Source: Chloroflexus sp. MS-G (GTDB lineage: Bacteria > Chloroflexota > Chloroflexia > Chloroflexales > Chloroflexaceae). From it: a stretch of DNA of 42,706 nt. The stretch covers positions 1-42,706 of the forward strand of contig NZ_JPIM01000028.1 in NCBI RefSeq assembly GCF_000735195.1. The letters run 5' to 3'. The translations under genes and the position numbers were made by a program. This document shows, piece after piece, positions 8,427-17,545 of this stretch; the first letter of the stretch is position 1, and the number at the start of each line of letters is the position of its first letter. A model generated the notes under the pieces. That model worked only from the letters and a program-made list of their open reading frames with translations, was not told the origin of the DNA and ran no database searches.

Positions 8427-8969
8427 TTACAATGGCTTAATGACCCGTGCCGGTACCCCGGCAGCCAGGGTACGCGGCGGAATACTCTTGGTTACTACAC
8501 TTCCGGCTCCAACTACACTGCCACTGCCAATGGTAACGCCACTCAGAACGGTCACCCGCCCACCTAGCCAGACATTCTCTTCTAGGACTATCGGTGCTGA
8601 TGGTGGTCGTTCCTGACGCCGCTCCGGTTCAAGACGATGAAAATCGTTATCCATAATCATGACATAGGTACCGATATTACAACGTGGGCCGATTTGTACC
8701 AGCTCGGTTGCAGCAATGGAACAACCATAGTTGATGAACGTTCCCGGCCCAATCTCCAGCCGAGCGCCATGCCCGACCGCCAACTCAAGCGGGACAATCG
8801 TCGAAACGAGCCGTACCCGCTCACCGATAATCAACCGACCATCATTATGAACGACGGGACGCCCCCACAAACGGACTCGCGGCCCTAATTCAGCACTACG
8901 CAAATACCAGCGTGCCCGTAACACGGCCAGAATGTCACTCACAACATTAGTTAGCGATCGTGACGACAT
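8427..8969 (-). CDS. Hexapeptide-repeat acyltransferase (WbbJ/LacA type)
   Basis: 180 residues with left-handed beta-helix repeats throughout (IGPGTFINYGCSI, IGPRCNIGTY, IVLEENVWLGGRV, IGSGSVVGAGSVV). The MDNDFH segment matches the catalytic-His region of sugar O-acetyltransferases, and the end LAAGVPARVIKPL is family-typical. It is probably a cytoplasmic trimer acetylating a sugar or glycan intermediate. It is the first gene of the 8969-5669 leftward unit. The ATG is preceded by GAGGGG. Confidence 0.9.
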   Translation of the reverse strand: MSSRSLTNVVSDILAVLRARWYLRSAELGPRVRLWGRPVVHNDGRLIIGERVRLVSTIVPLELAVGHGARLEIGPGTFINYGCSIAATELVQIGPRCNIGTYVMIMDNDFHRLEPERRQERPPSAPIVLEENVWLGGRVTVLSGVTIGSGSVVGAGSVVTKSIPPRTLAAGVPARVIKPL

Positions 8970-9315
8970 GACCGATCCCCTCTATCATTATTCCACATGC
9001 ACATTACCCGTGCGATATGAACGAATGCTAAATAAAACAATCTCACCGGCTGACAGTTTCGTTGTACGTTTCTTTGCAAATGATGGTCTGGCAATACGAA
9101 TATCCGTCCTGCATCCTGACAGGAGCGAGTGGACGGCGAGAAGCAATCCCACACCATGATAGAGGCGCAACGGCTCTGTGCCCCAGCATTGTGTGGAACG
9201 ATCATTACTCATGCCCTGGCAGAGCGGTTTGAACCCTACCCCACTCGTGCGGTAACAGGCATAGAGGGGGAGAAACCTATTCCCATACGAAAAGAGAACC
9301 GTCGCAACGAGAGGC
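8970..9315. other. Gene-free gap of 346 bp between glycan sub-operons
   Basis: No reading frame here has a plausible start, ribosome-binding site or protein pattern. It separates the 9316-10233 glycosyltransferase from the unit beginning at 8969, so a leftward promoter is expected near 8990-9060, but I see no convincing -35/-10 pair. Confidence 0.5.
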
Positions 9316-10233
9316 CTAAGACCTACTTTCAATTCTGTACTTCAGCGACTTCCGATCTATCGGATGGACTAATCCCCGTAGCACCCCGCGCGTAAACGCG
9401 ACAAATCGTCCCAATCCGTGAGGGCGTTTCAATTTCAAGAGCGGCAGGAGCGGTTCGAGTAAAACGAATCGCAACTCGTACCAGATCAAAATCCCAGCCT
9501 GATAGTAGCCAACCTTCAACGGCTTGACAAACGTTGCACCCAATCCCTCCCAATTGCGAGCTGTCAAATGACGGCCTTCTTCCCAAGTGCGAAAACCGTA
9601 ATGGATCACATACGTCGCCGGTGTTCCTACGACAGAACCACCGAACAAAATAGCCCGTATCGCGATGTCAACATCTGCCGCCGACTTAAAGCGAGCACCA
9701 GGGCCTAGCGCTTCATCAAATCCACCTATGGCCAGTGCCTGGTCGCGACGAACAGCCATCCCGGCCCCTATCCCACGCAAATACCACTTATCTTGCAATG
9801 TATGAACGACCAGACGCTGAGAACACTGAAACTCTGGCACAAACCCAGCATCGGGATCATGGGGAGCTGGCAAGACATTGCAATAGAGTACCATAACCTG
9901 TGGCTCAGCCTGCAATTCTTGCTCAATCGTGTGCAACCAATCGGGGGGTACCACGCAATCATCGTCGGTTATCGCAACAATTGGCGATCGCGCCATGCGC
10001 AATCCGAGATTGTGACCACGCGCCCATCCGTTAAACCGAACAGGAATGTAGCGGAAACGTCGATCCTGTGCAAACCGTTGTAACGCACATCCAGTGGCCG
10101 TATCCCTACTCTGATCAATGACTATCAGTTCAAAAGCCGGATGATCATTAGCAAGAATGCTTTCGACCGCACTGATGATTTGTGTTCCACGATCGCTCGT
10201 GCAAATAACAACGCTGATAGTTGGTGGTTTCAT
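9316..10233 (-). CDS. Glycosyltransferase family 2 (paralogue of 11388 gene)
   Basis: 305 residues from the ATG at 10233, where the GT2 domain begins at once (PPTISVVICTSDRG); the frame extends upstream to 10371 but those residues have no counterpart in the paralogue. Motifs are FELIVIDQS, AITDDDCVVP (DxD) and GGFDEALGPG. It is co-linear with the 11388-12332 protein over almost its whole length, including the C-terminal EPLLPLL and GLGRFVAF segments, so the two are recent duplicates. It stands alone between gaps of 197 and 346 bp. Confidence 0.92.
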   Translation of the reverse strand: MKPPTISVVICTSDRGTQIISAVESILANDHPAFELIVIDQSRDTATGCALQRFAQDRRFRYIPVRFNGWARGHNLGLRMARSPIVAITDDDCVVPPDWLHTIEQELQAEPQVMVLYCNVLPAPHDPDAGFVPEFQCSQRLVVHTLQDKWYLRGIGAGMAVRRDQALAIGGFDEALGPGARFKSAADVDIAIRAILFGGSVVGTPATYVIHYGFRTWEEGRHLTARNWEGLGATFVKPLKVGYYQAGILIWYELRFVLLEPLLPLLKLKRPHGLGRFVAFTRGVLRGLVHPIDRKSLKYRIESRS

Positions 10234-10430
10234 AAGTACCTGAAAAATATACTTACTCACTCCTATGCTCTCTAATCGGAAACCGTGGTTTCTGCTCCGT
10301 GATGATGACCACTCTAGAAACCTGTATACCACCTGTCTATACACGAGAGACCCATCTGTACTGTATTGCACAGTTCAACAATTTTGCGCTCTGCGATCAA
10401 CCTGTATCAACCCAATCCACCGTCCTTAGA

Positions 10431-11369
10431 TCATGGATAACTACAGTCGCTTGAGGTAAAGGCCAGAGAAAGTGCCATCTGCTGTAATCGGCTACCACTG
10501 ACAAATCCCCCATTGGGTGGCAAACAAAAACCATCCCATAAACCTCGTAACCGCTGTCTGGAATAGAGCCACTCACGCCGATCCCCGCCTAACACTGCTA
10601 TTAGTGCACGTACTATATGCCTGAATTCGCGAGCTAGAAACCATACCCCCGCGAAGAGATCGCCACGTCGCGTAAAGCGACCAAAATTACCGCCATTCCC
10701 ATACTGATAACGCGCAAAGAGAGCTTCCGCTTTATCGCGTGGTCGAAAGCCGTGGGTATGAATAACCTCAATATGCGGACAAATCTTATAACGGGCACCG
10801 CTGCGCACAATCCGCCAGCATAGATCGGTATCATCAGAGGCTCGTAACCGGCTACCGGGCCCGCAAAATTCATCATAGCCGCCAACACGGTCAAACAGAC
10901 GCCGACGCATACTGAAATTTGCGCCTGAAGCATGCAGGGAAAAGTGCCATCGTGACAATCCAGGCCAGGCATAAAGTGTATACCCTTGCGCAGAATCGCA
11001 TGGCGAAGCTGTCAACCGTCCGGCAATGAAATCAAGTTCAGGATCGGCGCTAAACTCAGCAACAATTTGTTCTAACCAGTTCGGCGTAACTTCAACGTCA
11101 TCATCAATCAACGCGACAATCGCGCCATGACCGGCTGCAATTTCAAGATTGCGTGAGCTAGCCGCCCCAAAGCCCGAACGCCGATTGGAGAGATAATGAA
11201 AGCGAGGGTCGCTGCGAAATGATTCCAGAAGCACAGCACCTGAATCATCAGAGCTTTGATCAACCACAAAGAGTTCAAATGGTTGATACGTACTCCGAAA
11301 AACACTTTGCACCGCACTGTACAATGGCTGTGGACGCTGTTTGGTGGGAATAATGATCGACACTAGCAT
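10431..11369 (-). CDS. Glycosyltransferase family 2
   Basis: 312 residues. The ATG at 11369 is preferred over 11378 because AAGGA lies at proper spacing only from the former. GT-A motifs are VSIIIPTKQRP, FELFVVDQSSDD, ALIDDDVEV (DxD) and a SDDTDLCWRI acceptor region. It begins 18 bp after the 11388 gene, forming a two-gene unit. It is more distant from its two neighbours than they are from each other. Confidence 0.92.
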   Translation of the reverse strand: MLVSIIIPTKQRPQPLYSAVQSVFRSTYQPFELFVVDQSSDDSGAVLLESFRSDPRFHYLSNRRSGFGAASSRNLEIAAGHGAIVALIDDDVEVTPNWLEQIVAEFSADPELDFIAGRLTASPCDSAQGYTLYAWPGLSRWHFSLHASGANFSMRRRLFDRVGGYDEFCGPGSRLRASDDTDLCWRIVRSGARYKICPHIEVIHTHGFRPRDKAEALFARYQYGNGGNFGRFTRRGDLFAGVWFLAREFRHIVRALIAVLGGDRREWLYSRQRLRGLWDGFCLPPNGGFVSGSRLQQMALSLAFTSSDCSYP

Positions 11370-11387
11370 GTATCTCATCCTTAACAG

Positions 11388-12332
11388 TTACAATGACCGC
11401 TCTATCACCATAGGATGGATCGCCACCCCCTGATAAACCATGTATTCACGATCCATCGGATGAGCCAGACCACGTAAACTGCCGCGAAGAAATGCTATGA
11501 ACCGTCCTAAGCCACGGGGTCGCCGTAATCGGAGCAATGGCAACAATGGTTCAAGCAGGGCTGGCACCAGTAATTCGTACAAAAACACAATGCCAGCCCG
11601 CCAGTGACCAGCGCGTAACGGCTTAATGTAAGCTGCTCCTAAACCTTCCCAATCGCGTGCAGCCAGCTCACGTGCTTCACGCCAGGTACGAAAACCATCG
11701 TGAATAACATACGTGGCTGGTGTCTCGATCACACTCCACCCATAAGCAATCGCACGTACCGCAATGTCGGCATCCTCTGCCGATGGAAAACGTCCACCAG
11801 CCCCCAACGCTTCATCGAATCCACCCAGTGCTAACACCAATTCACGCCGAACCGCCATACCGGCCCCAATTCCACGAGCTCGACATTTGCCACTGAACGT
11901 TTTGACAACCACTTTTTGGCGACGTTGATAGCCTGGGATAAAGCCGGCATTGGCATCGTGCGGTCCTTCCAGTACGTTGCAGAAAAGAACGGCAGCCTGA
12001 GGTTCACGGTGCAGCTCATCTTCGATAATCCGTAACCAATCGGTCGGCACCCGGCAATCATCATCAGTGAAGGCTACTAGAGGTGCATGGGCCAGTCGCA
12101 ACCCAATGTTTCGCGCAATACCCAAACCCTTCGTGTGGGTAGCAATGTAACGCAAACGCCGATCATGCTTAAACTGCTGCAATGCGGTGGCTGTTACGGT
12201 ATCCGTGCTTTGATCAATGACAATGAGTTCAAACGCAGGATGATCGTTCGCTAGAACACTTGCGACTGCTGCACAGATGCTTTTACCACGATTACGGGTA
12301 CAGATTACAGCGCTAATGGTTGGCCTACACAT
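11388..12332 (-). CDS. Glycosyltransferase family 2 (paralogue of 9316 gene)
   Basis: 314 residues from the ATG at 12332, chosen to align with the start of the 9316 paralogue and with GGGG 7 bp upstream; an ATG at 12353 adds seven residues and cannot be excluded. Motifs are TISAVICTRNRG, FELIVIDQSTDT, AFTDDDCRVP and GGFDEALGAG, with the C-terminal LLEPLLPLLRL hydrophobic patch shared with the paralogue. It probably adds a sugar to the surface glycan. It follows the deacetylase gene after about 100 bp. Confidence 0.92.
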   Translation of the reverse strand: MCRPTISAVICTRNRGKSICAAVASVLANDHPAFELIVIDQSTDTVTATALQQFKHDRRLRYIATHTKGLGIARNIGLRLAHAPLVAFTDDDCRVPTDWLRIIEDELHREPQAAVLFCNVLEGPHDANAGFIPGYQRRQKVVVKTFSGKCRARGIGAGMAVRRELVLALGGFDEALGAGGRFPSAEDADIAVRAIAYGWSVIETPATYVIHDGFRTWREARELAARDWEGLGAAYIKPLRAGHWRAGIVFLYELLVPALLEPLLPLLRLRRPRGLGRFIAFLRGSLRGLAHPMDREYMVYQGVAIHPMVIERSL

Positions 12333-12434
12333 CTCCTGGCCCCTATCATACACCTATCTTCACCAACCTGATGGCGCTCCGGCTTGCAGATCTTCATACA
12401 GATATGACATTCCACCACAGCTAACAGACACATG

Positions 12435-13148
12435 TCATACGTGATATGCTGGTACGCCTAACAACTCTGGCACTGTCACAATCTCATAACCCTTATCAAG
12501 CAACCATGGTGTCAATAAACGTACTGCTCGTGCTGTCTCAGTCTTTTCCCACCGAAATTGGTTAGAAACCGAGTCATGCATCAAAATAATCGAACCGGGT
12601 CTGATCAATGGCTTGATTTGGGCAACCAACTGTTCAGCCGGCACCTCTGGCACTTTCCAATCATCAGGATAAATATCCCACCCAATCACTGTATATCCGC
12701 GCTGCTGCAGACGCCACCCTTCCCATGGCGTTAACCAGCCCCATGGTGGCCGATAGAGACGCGGTCGCCGACCAATCACCTGCTTGATAGCGGTGGTTGC
12801 TTCATCGATGTGGTCACCGCCCCACGGCATCAAGCCAGCTTTACGGCTATGCATCATTGAGTGGTTGCCGATAACGTGTCCCTCAGCAAATGCCCGCTGC
12901 ACCACATCGGGATGCCACTGCACACTCAACCCAACGCAGAAAAATGTCGCTTTAATGCCGAGTTCACCCAGGGTATCGAGTAACAATTCGGTACAAGGCT
13001 TACTCGGCCCATCATCGAAGGTAAAGGCTACTGCCCGTCGCGTGCGTGGCCCATGATTGTGGTAGTAACCAAACCCACCGTATGGTGGACTGAGGAACAG
13101 ATTGCCGAGCTGATCGATAGTACGGGTAACAGTGGCACGCAAATTCAT
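12435..13148 (-). CDS. Polysaccharide deacetylase (NodB domain)
   Basis: 237 residues from the ATG at 13148, with GAGGAG 4 bp upstream; the GTG at 13160 overlaps the preceding stop. Carbohydrate esterase 4 motifs are FTFDDGPS (D45, D46), GNHSMMHS (metal ligands H96 and H100), YRPPWGW and ILMHDS. There is no clear signal peptide, although the N-terminus could associate with the membrane. It probably removes N-acetyl groups from a lipid-linked or polymer sugar in the glycan pathway. Last gene of the tight 18559-12435 unit. Confidence 0.92.
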   Translation of the reverse strand: MNLRATVTRTIDQLGNLFLSPPYGGFGYYHNHGPRTRRAVAFTFDDGPSKPCTELLLDTLGELGIKATFFCVGLSVQWHPDVVQRAFAEGHVIGNHSMMHSRKAGLMPWGGDHIDEATTAIKQVIGRRPRLYRPPWGWLTPWEGWRLQQRGYTVIGWDIYPDDWKVPEVPAEQLVAQIKPLIRPGSIILMHDSVSNQFRWEKTETARAVRLLTPWLLDKGYEIVTVPELLGVPAYHV

Positions 13149-13160
13149 AATGCTCCTCAC

Positions 13161-14168
13161 TCAGGCTGACACCACTGGACGCCCGGAGGACGTTGACGCT
13201 GCACGACGGAATAAACGATCATACAGCCTGGCACCCAACAACGCCCGCAGCGCAATGGCCAGCGTTCCTTTCTGGAATAGGGTCTCCCACGGACTTACTT
13301 GCAGGCCGACTTTGTAAAACTGCCAGCCTAACCTGACATTCCCGCTGAAGACTGCATCGGCTGCAAATGAGATCAGTGCCCGCTGACGTGCTTTGCGGTA
13401 CAGCCATTGTTGTTTGCGTCGTTCGGTCTCCGGCATCAGGCCAAACGTCCAGTCAAAAATGTTAAATAGTTCAATAATCGCGTTGCGTAACGCTGTTGGG
13501 TCCTTCGACATACTCGATGGATGGCGACGATATGCGTAGAGCATCTCATCGATATAGGCAATGTCGCCAAAATGACACAATCCCAGCCACATCTGTGCAT
13601 CAAGTGACCAGCGTAACTTCGGATCGTAGCCACCAATCGCCTGATACGCACTCTTCCGGATCATCGTGCCACTGTGTTGTGGATACCCTTTTAGCAGGAA
13701 ATCGGCAAAGACTGATCGCCCATCACGCACGTAACTAGCGGGCGCCGCTCGACTCACAAAACTAAGTGTTTGCTCATCGGCATAAAGCCCGTAAGCACTA
13801 AACGCCATCACCACCTGTGGGTGGCGTTCGAGAATTTCGATCTGCCGAGCAAAGGCGTGTGGTGAAACCACCCAGTCATCGGCAGAAATCACACTGAGAT
13901 ACTTCCCGCGTGATAATTGCATGCCTTCAATCAACGAGGCAACGAATCCTTGATTCTGTGCATGGTCAACGAATCGTATTCGTGGATCACGCAAATATGG
14001 CTTGATGACCGCTAATGAGTTATCGGTCGAACGATCATTGATCAGAATAACCTCAAAGTCGGTAAAGCTCTGCTGCAAGATTGAATCGAGGCAATGGCTC
14101 AGAAAATGAGCATAATTGTAATTCAGAACGGTAACTGATAACAATGGCGAATCATTACTGGCAGTCAT
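13161..14168 (-). CDS. Glycosyltransferase family 2
   Basis: 335 residues from the ATG at 14168, with AAGGAG 6 bp upstream; the upstream TTG at 14189 overlaps the previous stop. GT-A motifs are LSVTVLNYNYAHFL, FEVILINDRSTDNS, SVISADDWV (DxD-type) and GGYDPKLRWSLDAQMWL. The N-terminal pattern resembles rhamnosyl- and other polysaccharide chain transferases. It sits between an aminotransferase and the deacetylase, with gaps of 12-17 bp, so it is co-transcribed. Confidence 0.92.
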   Translation of the reverse strand: MTASNDSPLLSVTVLNYNYAHFLSHCLDSILQQSFTDFEVILINDRSTDNSLAVIKPYLRDPRIRFVDHAQNQGFVASLIEGMQLSRGKYLSVISADDWVVSPHAFARQIEILERHPQVVMAFSAYGLYADEQTLSFVSRAAPASYVRDGRSVFADFLLKGYPQHSGTMIRKSAYQAIGGYDPKLRWSLDAQMWLGLCHFGDIAYIDEMLYAYRRHPSSMSKDPTALRNAIIELFNIFDWTFGLMPETERRKQQWLYRKARQRALISFAADAVFSGNVRLGWQFYKVGLQVSPWETLFQKGTLAIALRALLGARLYDRLFRRAASTSSGRPVVSA

Positions 14169-14185
14169 TGCCAACTCCTTGATAA

Positions 14186-15343
14186 TCAAGATGCACAGGC
14201 TGCTGCCAGGGTTGCAACAACATACTCTTGCTCGTCAGGTGTCATCTGCGGGTAGAATGGGAGCAAGATGCTACGATCCTGTGCATATTCCGATTTTGGT
14301 AGATGGTATCCCTCCTGACGCCAATACGGTTTTTCGCGATGAGCACACATGATCCCGCGCCGGGTGGCAACACCGTGATCGAGCATGTATTGCATGACCG
14401 CACGCTGGTCACACCATTCCGGCAAGTAGATCGGATAGCTTTGCCAGTTCGTGCGGGCATATGGCGGCTCTACCGGTACCTCTATTCCTGGGATTGCACT
14501 CAACATCTGCGCATATCGTTCGGCTAACCGGCGACGCGCTACAATGATTTCGGGCAAACGCCGCAACTGCTCGCGCCCAACAGCCGCCTGAATGTCGGTC
14601 ATACGGTAGTTATAGCCTATCACGTTGTATTCCTCGAAAATCACTTGATTGGCTAAATGGCGCACGCGATCATTAACGCTCATTCCGTGTTGACGCAACA
14701 AGCGGAACTGCTCGGCATACATCGGGTTGTTCGTCGTTAGCATGCCACCATCGCCAGTACTGAGCACCTTGCGCGGATGGAATGAGAAGCACGCAATCAC
14801 ACCGTGCGGCTTTCCAATCCGTTCCCAGCGCCCATGGAATAATATCTCGCTGCCAATCGCGCATGCCGCATCTTCGATAACCGGCAGATGGTAAGCATCA
14901 GCAATAGCCAGGATCCGCTCGAGATCTGCTGGCATCCCCATCTGATGAACCGTTAAAATTGCTTTTGTCTTTGGGGTAATAGCCGCCTCAATCAGGGTCG
15001 GATCCATGTTGTGTGTCATCGGATCAATATCGACGAAAACCGGCACGGCCCCACAGTAGCGTACACTGTTCGCCGTCGCAATATAGGAATGACTGACCGT
15101 GATCACTTCATCGCCTGGGCCAACACCTACCACCAGCAAAGCCAGATGTAATGCCGTCGTGCAGTTTGATACAGCTACAGCATATTCAGCACCGGTATAG
15201 GCAGCAAACTCTTGCTCGAAGGAAGCAACCTCCGGCCCCTGTGTAATCCATCCCGACAGAATAACACGTTGGGCTGCTTCAGCCTCAGGCGCTCCCATTA
15301 CCGGTCTGGTGAGGGGAATATGCCGTTTTGCTGTTGTTGTCAT
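14186..15343 (-). CDS. DegT/DnrJ/EryC1 sugar aminotransferase
   Basis: 385 residues, PLP-dependent type. ILSGWITQGPEV and NCTTALHLAL mark the N-terminal part, VIEDAACAIG the PLP-contact region, and FSFHPRKVLSTGDGG carries the PLP lysine. Such enzymes transfer an amino group from glutamate to a keto-sugar nucleotide (perosamine synthase or ArnB type). Its start overlaps the stop of the SDR gene by 4 bp (ATGA), so translation is coupled. The SDR partner may supply the keto-sugar, though it lacks the pattern needed to assign a 4,6-dehydratase with certainty. Confidence 0.92.
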   Translation of the reverse strand: MTTTAKRHIPLTRPVMGAPEAEAAQRVILSGWITQGPEVASFEQEFAAYTGAEYAVAVSNCTTALHLALLVVGVGPGDEVITVSHSYIATANSVRYCGAVPVFVDIDPMTHNMDPTLIEAAITPKTKAILTVHQMGMPADLERILAIADAYHLPVIEDAACAIGSEILFHGRWERIGKPHGVIACFSFHPRKVLSTGDGGMLTTNNPMYAEQFRLLRQHGMSVNDRVRHLANQVIFEEYNVIGYNYRMTDIQAAVGREQLRRLPEIIVARRRLAERYAQMLSAIPGIEVPVEPPYARTNWQSYPIYLPEWCDQRAVMQYMLDHGVATRRGIMCAHREKPYWRQEGYHLPKSEYAQDRSILLPFYPQMTPDEQEYVVATLAAACAS

Positions 15344-16353
15344 AGACTAACCTTCTCCTCTTTTTTCCAGTTGTAGACCCGCTCTTCGGCCAGCAAATCC
15401 TCAATCGCAACTCCGCATCCCAGATACCATTCATGTAAACGCTGTAGGCCTTCGTGAAGCGAGACAGTTGGTACAAAACCCAATACGTGCTGAGCTCGGG
15501 TGCTGTCGGCGTAGAGCCGCAAAACATCGCCCGGACGTGGGGCATCATGCGTAATTGGTGCATTGGGCCGACCAACAACCGCTGCAATGGTGCGTGCCAG
15601 TTCATTGATCGAAATTTCGCGCCCTTGCCCAAGATTAAACGTACCGCCGACCGCAGCATCTACCATGCCAGCCAGGATGATACCTCGCGCTGTATCACTC
15701 ACATACGTGAAATCGCGGGTCTGCGAGCCATCGCCGAAGATCACCATCGGCTTACCAGCCATCGCCCGTAACATAAACTTGGGAATGACTTCACCACTAT
15801 CGCCCTCGTGGTGACTCCGTGGCCCAAAGCTGTTAAACGGACGTACTACTACTGTGGGGTAGCGGTAACTTTCCCAGAAGGCACGAGTATAGCACTCACC
15901 GGCCAGTTTTCCACCACCGTACACGGTCATCGGGTAGGTCGGGTGCTCTTCCGTCATAGGAACCCATCGGGCAGTACCGTACACTTCCGAACTCGACACA
16001 TAGACAAAACGCGGTACATCGGCACGTCGAGCCAGATCAAGCAAGATCAGCGTACCGGTTGCATTCACCTCGTGGTTCTCGAACGGATTGTGAAGGCTGT
16101 GTCTGACACCCAGACAGGCCAGATGGTAGACAATCTCAACACCAGGCAACAAGCGAGCCATGACGTCACGATCACGAATATCAGCCTCTACCAGCTCAAC
16201 ATCGGCCCCGGCCAGATGGGCCAGATTCGCCCGTTTCCCGTTGACCAGATTATCAACCACAATAACTCGATGACCGGCAGTAGCCAGTTGTGTTACCAGC
16301 TCACTACCGATGAAACCTGCACCGCCGGTTACTAAAATCCGTTTTGCTGTCAT
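15340..16353 (-). CDS. NAD-dependent sugar epimerase/dehydratase (extended SDR)
   Basis: 337 residues. Rossmann motif VTGGAGFIGSELV, catalytic VSSSEVYG and YGGGK (Y-x3-K), then VRPFNSFGPRS and the substrate-binding FGDGSQTRDFTYVSD. This matches UDP-glucose/GlcNAc epimerases and UDP-glucuronate decarboxylase-like enzymes; the exact reaction cannot be decided. Cytoplasmic, acting on a nucleotide sugar. Located 49 bp after one aminotransferase and overlapping the next by 4 bp. Confidence 0.92.
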   Translation of the reverse strand: MTAKRILVTGGAGFIGSELVTQLATAGHRVIVVDNLVNGKRANLAHLAGADVELVEADIRDRDVMARLLPGVEIVYHLACLGVRHSLHNPFENHEVNATGTLILLDLARRADVPRFVYVSSSEVYGTARWVPMTEEHPTYPMTVYGGGKLAGECYTRAFWESYRYPTVVVRPFNSFGPRSHHEGDSGEVIPKFMLRAMAGKPMVIFGDGSQTRDFTYVSDTARGIILAGMVDAAVGGTFNLGQGREISINELARTIAAVVGRPNAPITHDAPRPGDVLRLYADSTRAQHVLGFVPTVSLHEGLQRLHEWYLGCGVAIEDLLAEERVYNWKKEEKVSL

Positions 16354-16402
16354 TGTTTTTATCCTGGAACATCAATCTCACGAAATACGGTCCGAAAGAT
16401 TA

Positions 16403-17518
16403 TCAGCTCTTTGCTGCGACGTGCGCCATCCAACCCTGTAATGCTTGGGCCACAACCTGCTGTTGTTCAACAGTCAACTCAGGAAACATGGGCAATGAAA
16501 GCACCTCTGCTGCTGCCGCTTCGGCCTGTGGAAAATCGCCAGGCCGATAGCCCAATTCAGCGAATGCCTTCTGGAGATGAACCGGGATCGGGTAATGAAT
16601 ACCGGTACTTATCCCATGATCGTTCAAATAGGCCTGGAGTGAATCACGTTGCCGATCGCGAATCGCATAAATATGGTAGACATGACGACGCTCAGGAAGA
16701 GCGACCGGTGTACGAATACCCATCGGCGCCAGCATTGCATCGTAGCGCGCCGCTGCCGCCCGCCGCAGCTCAGTCCAGTGTTCGATATAGTTCATCTTTA
16801 CCCGTAGAATTGCCCCCTGTACTCCCTCCATCCGGTAGTTAAACCCTTTCAGATCGTGATGATAGCGTCGCTCGGCGCCCCAATCACGCAACATTCGGAT
16901 GGTACGGGCCAGTTCAGGATTGTTGGTGGTCACTGCCCCACCTTCGCCATACGCACCCAGATTTTTGCCAGGATAAAAACTAAAGCAGCCTACATCACCG
17001 ATGCTACCGACACGTCGTCCCTTGTATTCAGCACCGTGCGCCTGAGCTGCATCTTCGATTACAGCCAGCCCATATTTGCGAGCAATGGCCATAATTGGAT
17101 CCATGTCAGCAGGCTGACCATACAGATGTACCGGAATAATCGCTTTGGTGCGCGGTGTGATCACCGCTTCGATCTGTTTCGGGTCAATGGTAAAGCTCAC
17201 TGGATCAATATCGACAAAGACCGGACGGGCGCCAGTGTAATCTATGGCCGAGACGGTTGCAATGAAGGTATGAGGGGTGGTGATTACTTCATCGCCACGA
17301 CCTACGCCGACAGCCAATAACGCAAGATGAAGAGCACTAGTGCCTGAGTTGACGCCTATCGCGTACTGACACTGGGTATACACAGCAAACAACGCTTCAA
17401 ACGCCGCAACCTCTTTCCCCAACACAAATTGGGTACTGGCAAGGGTGTCAAGAACTGCCCGATCTATCTCTTCTTTGATGGAAAGATACTGGGCCTTCAA
17501 ATCAACAAACGGGATCAT
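16403..17518 (-). CDS. DegT/DnrJ/EryC1 sugar aminotransferase (WbpE/WlbC-like)
   Basis: 371 residues. [32 protein letters not shown] and the PLP-lysine motif [17 protein letters not shown] are the pattern of 3-amino-sugar aminotransferases such as WbpE/WlbC and FdtB. The upstream Gfo/Idh/MocA dehydrogenase 27 bp away strengthens a UDP-3-keto-sugar substrate, by analogy with the WbpB-WbpE pair. It is distinct from the second DegT protein at 14186 and probably acts at another sugar position. Confidence 0.92.
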   Translation of the reverse strand: MIPFVDLKAQYLSIKEEIDRAVLDTLASTQFVLGKEVAAFEALFAVYTQCQYAIGVNSGTSALHLALLAVGVGRGDEVITTPHTFIATVSAIDYTGARPVFVDIDPVSFTIDPKQIEAVITPRTKAIIPVHLYGQPADMDPIMAIARKYGLAVIEDAAQAHGAEYKGRRVGSIGDVGCFSFYPGKNLGAYGEGGAVTTNNPELARTIRMLRDWGAERRYHHDLKGFNYRMEGVQGAILRVKMNYIEHWTELRRAAAARYDAMLAPMGIRTPVALPERRHVYHIYAIRDRQRDSLQAYLNDHGISTGIHYPIPVHLQKAFAELGYRPGDFPQAEAAAAEVLSLPMFPELTVEQQQVVAQALQGWMAHVAAKS

Positions 17519-17545
17519 GTGATACTCCCTTACATGCCTTGGTTG

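Noticed and set aside
9129..9395. Plus-strand 88-residue frame in the glycan gap
   Set aside because: It overlaps the end of the 9316 glycosyltransferase antisense and has no recognisable features.
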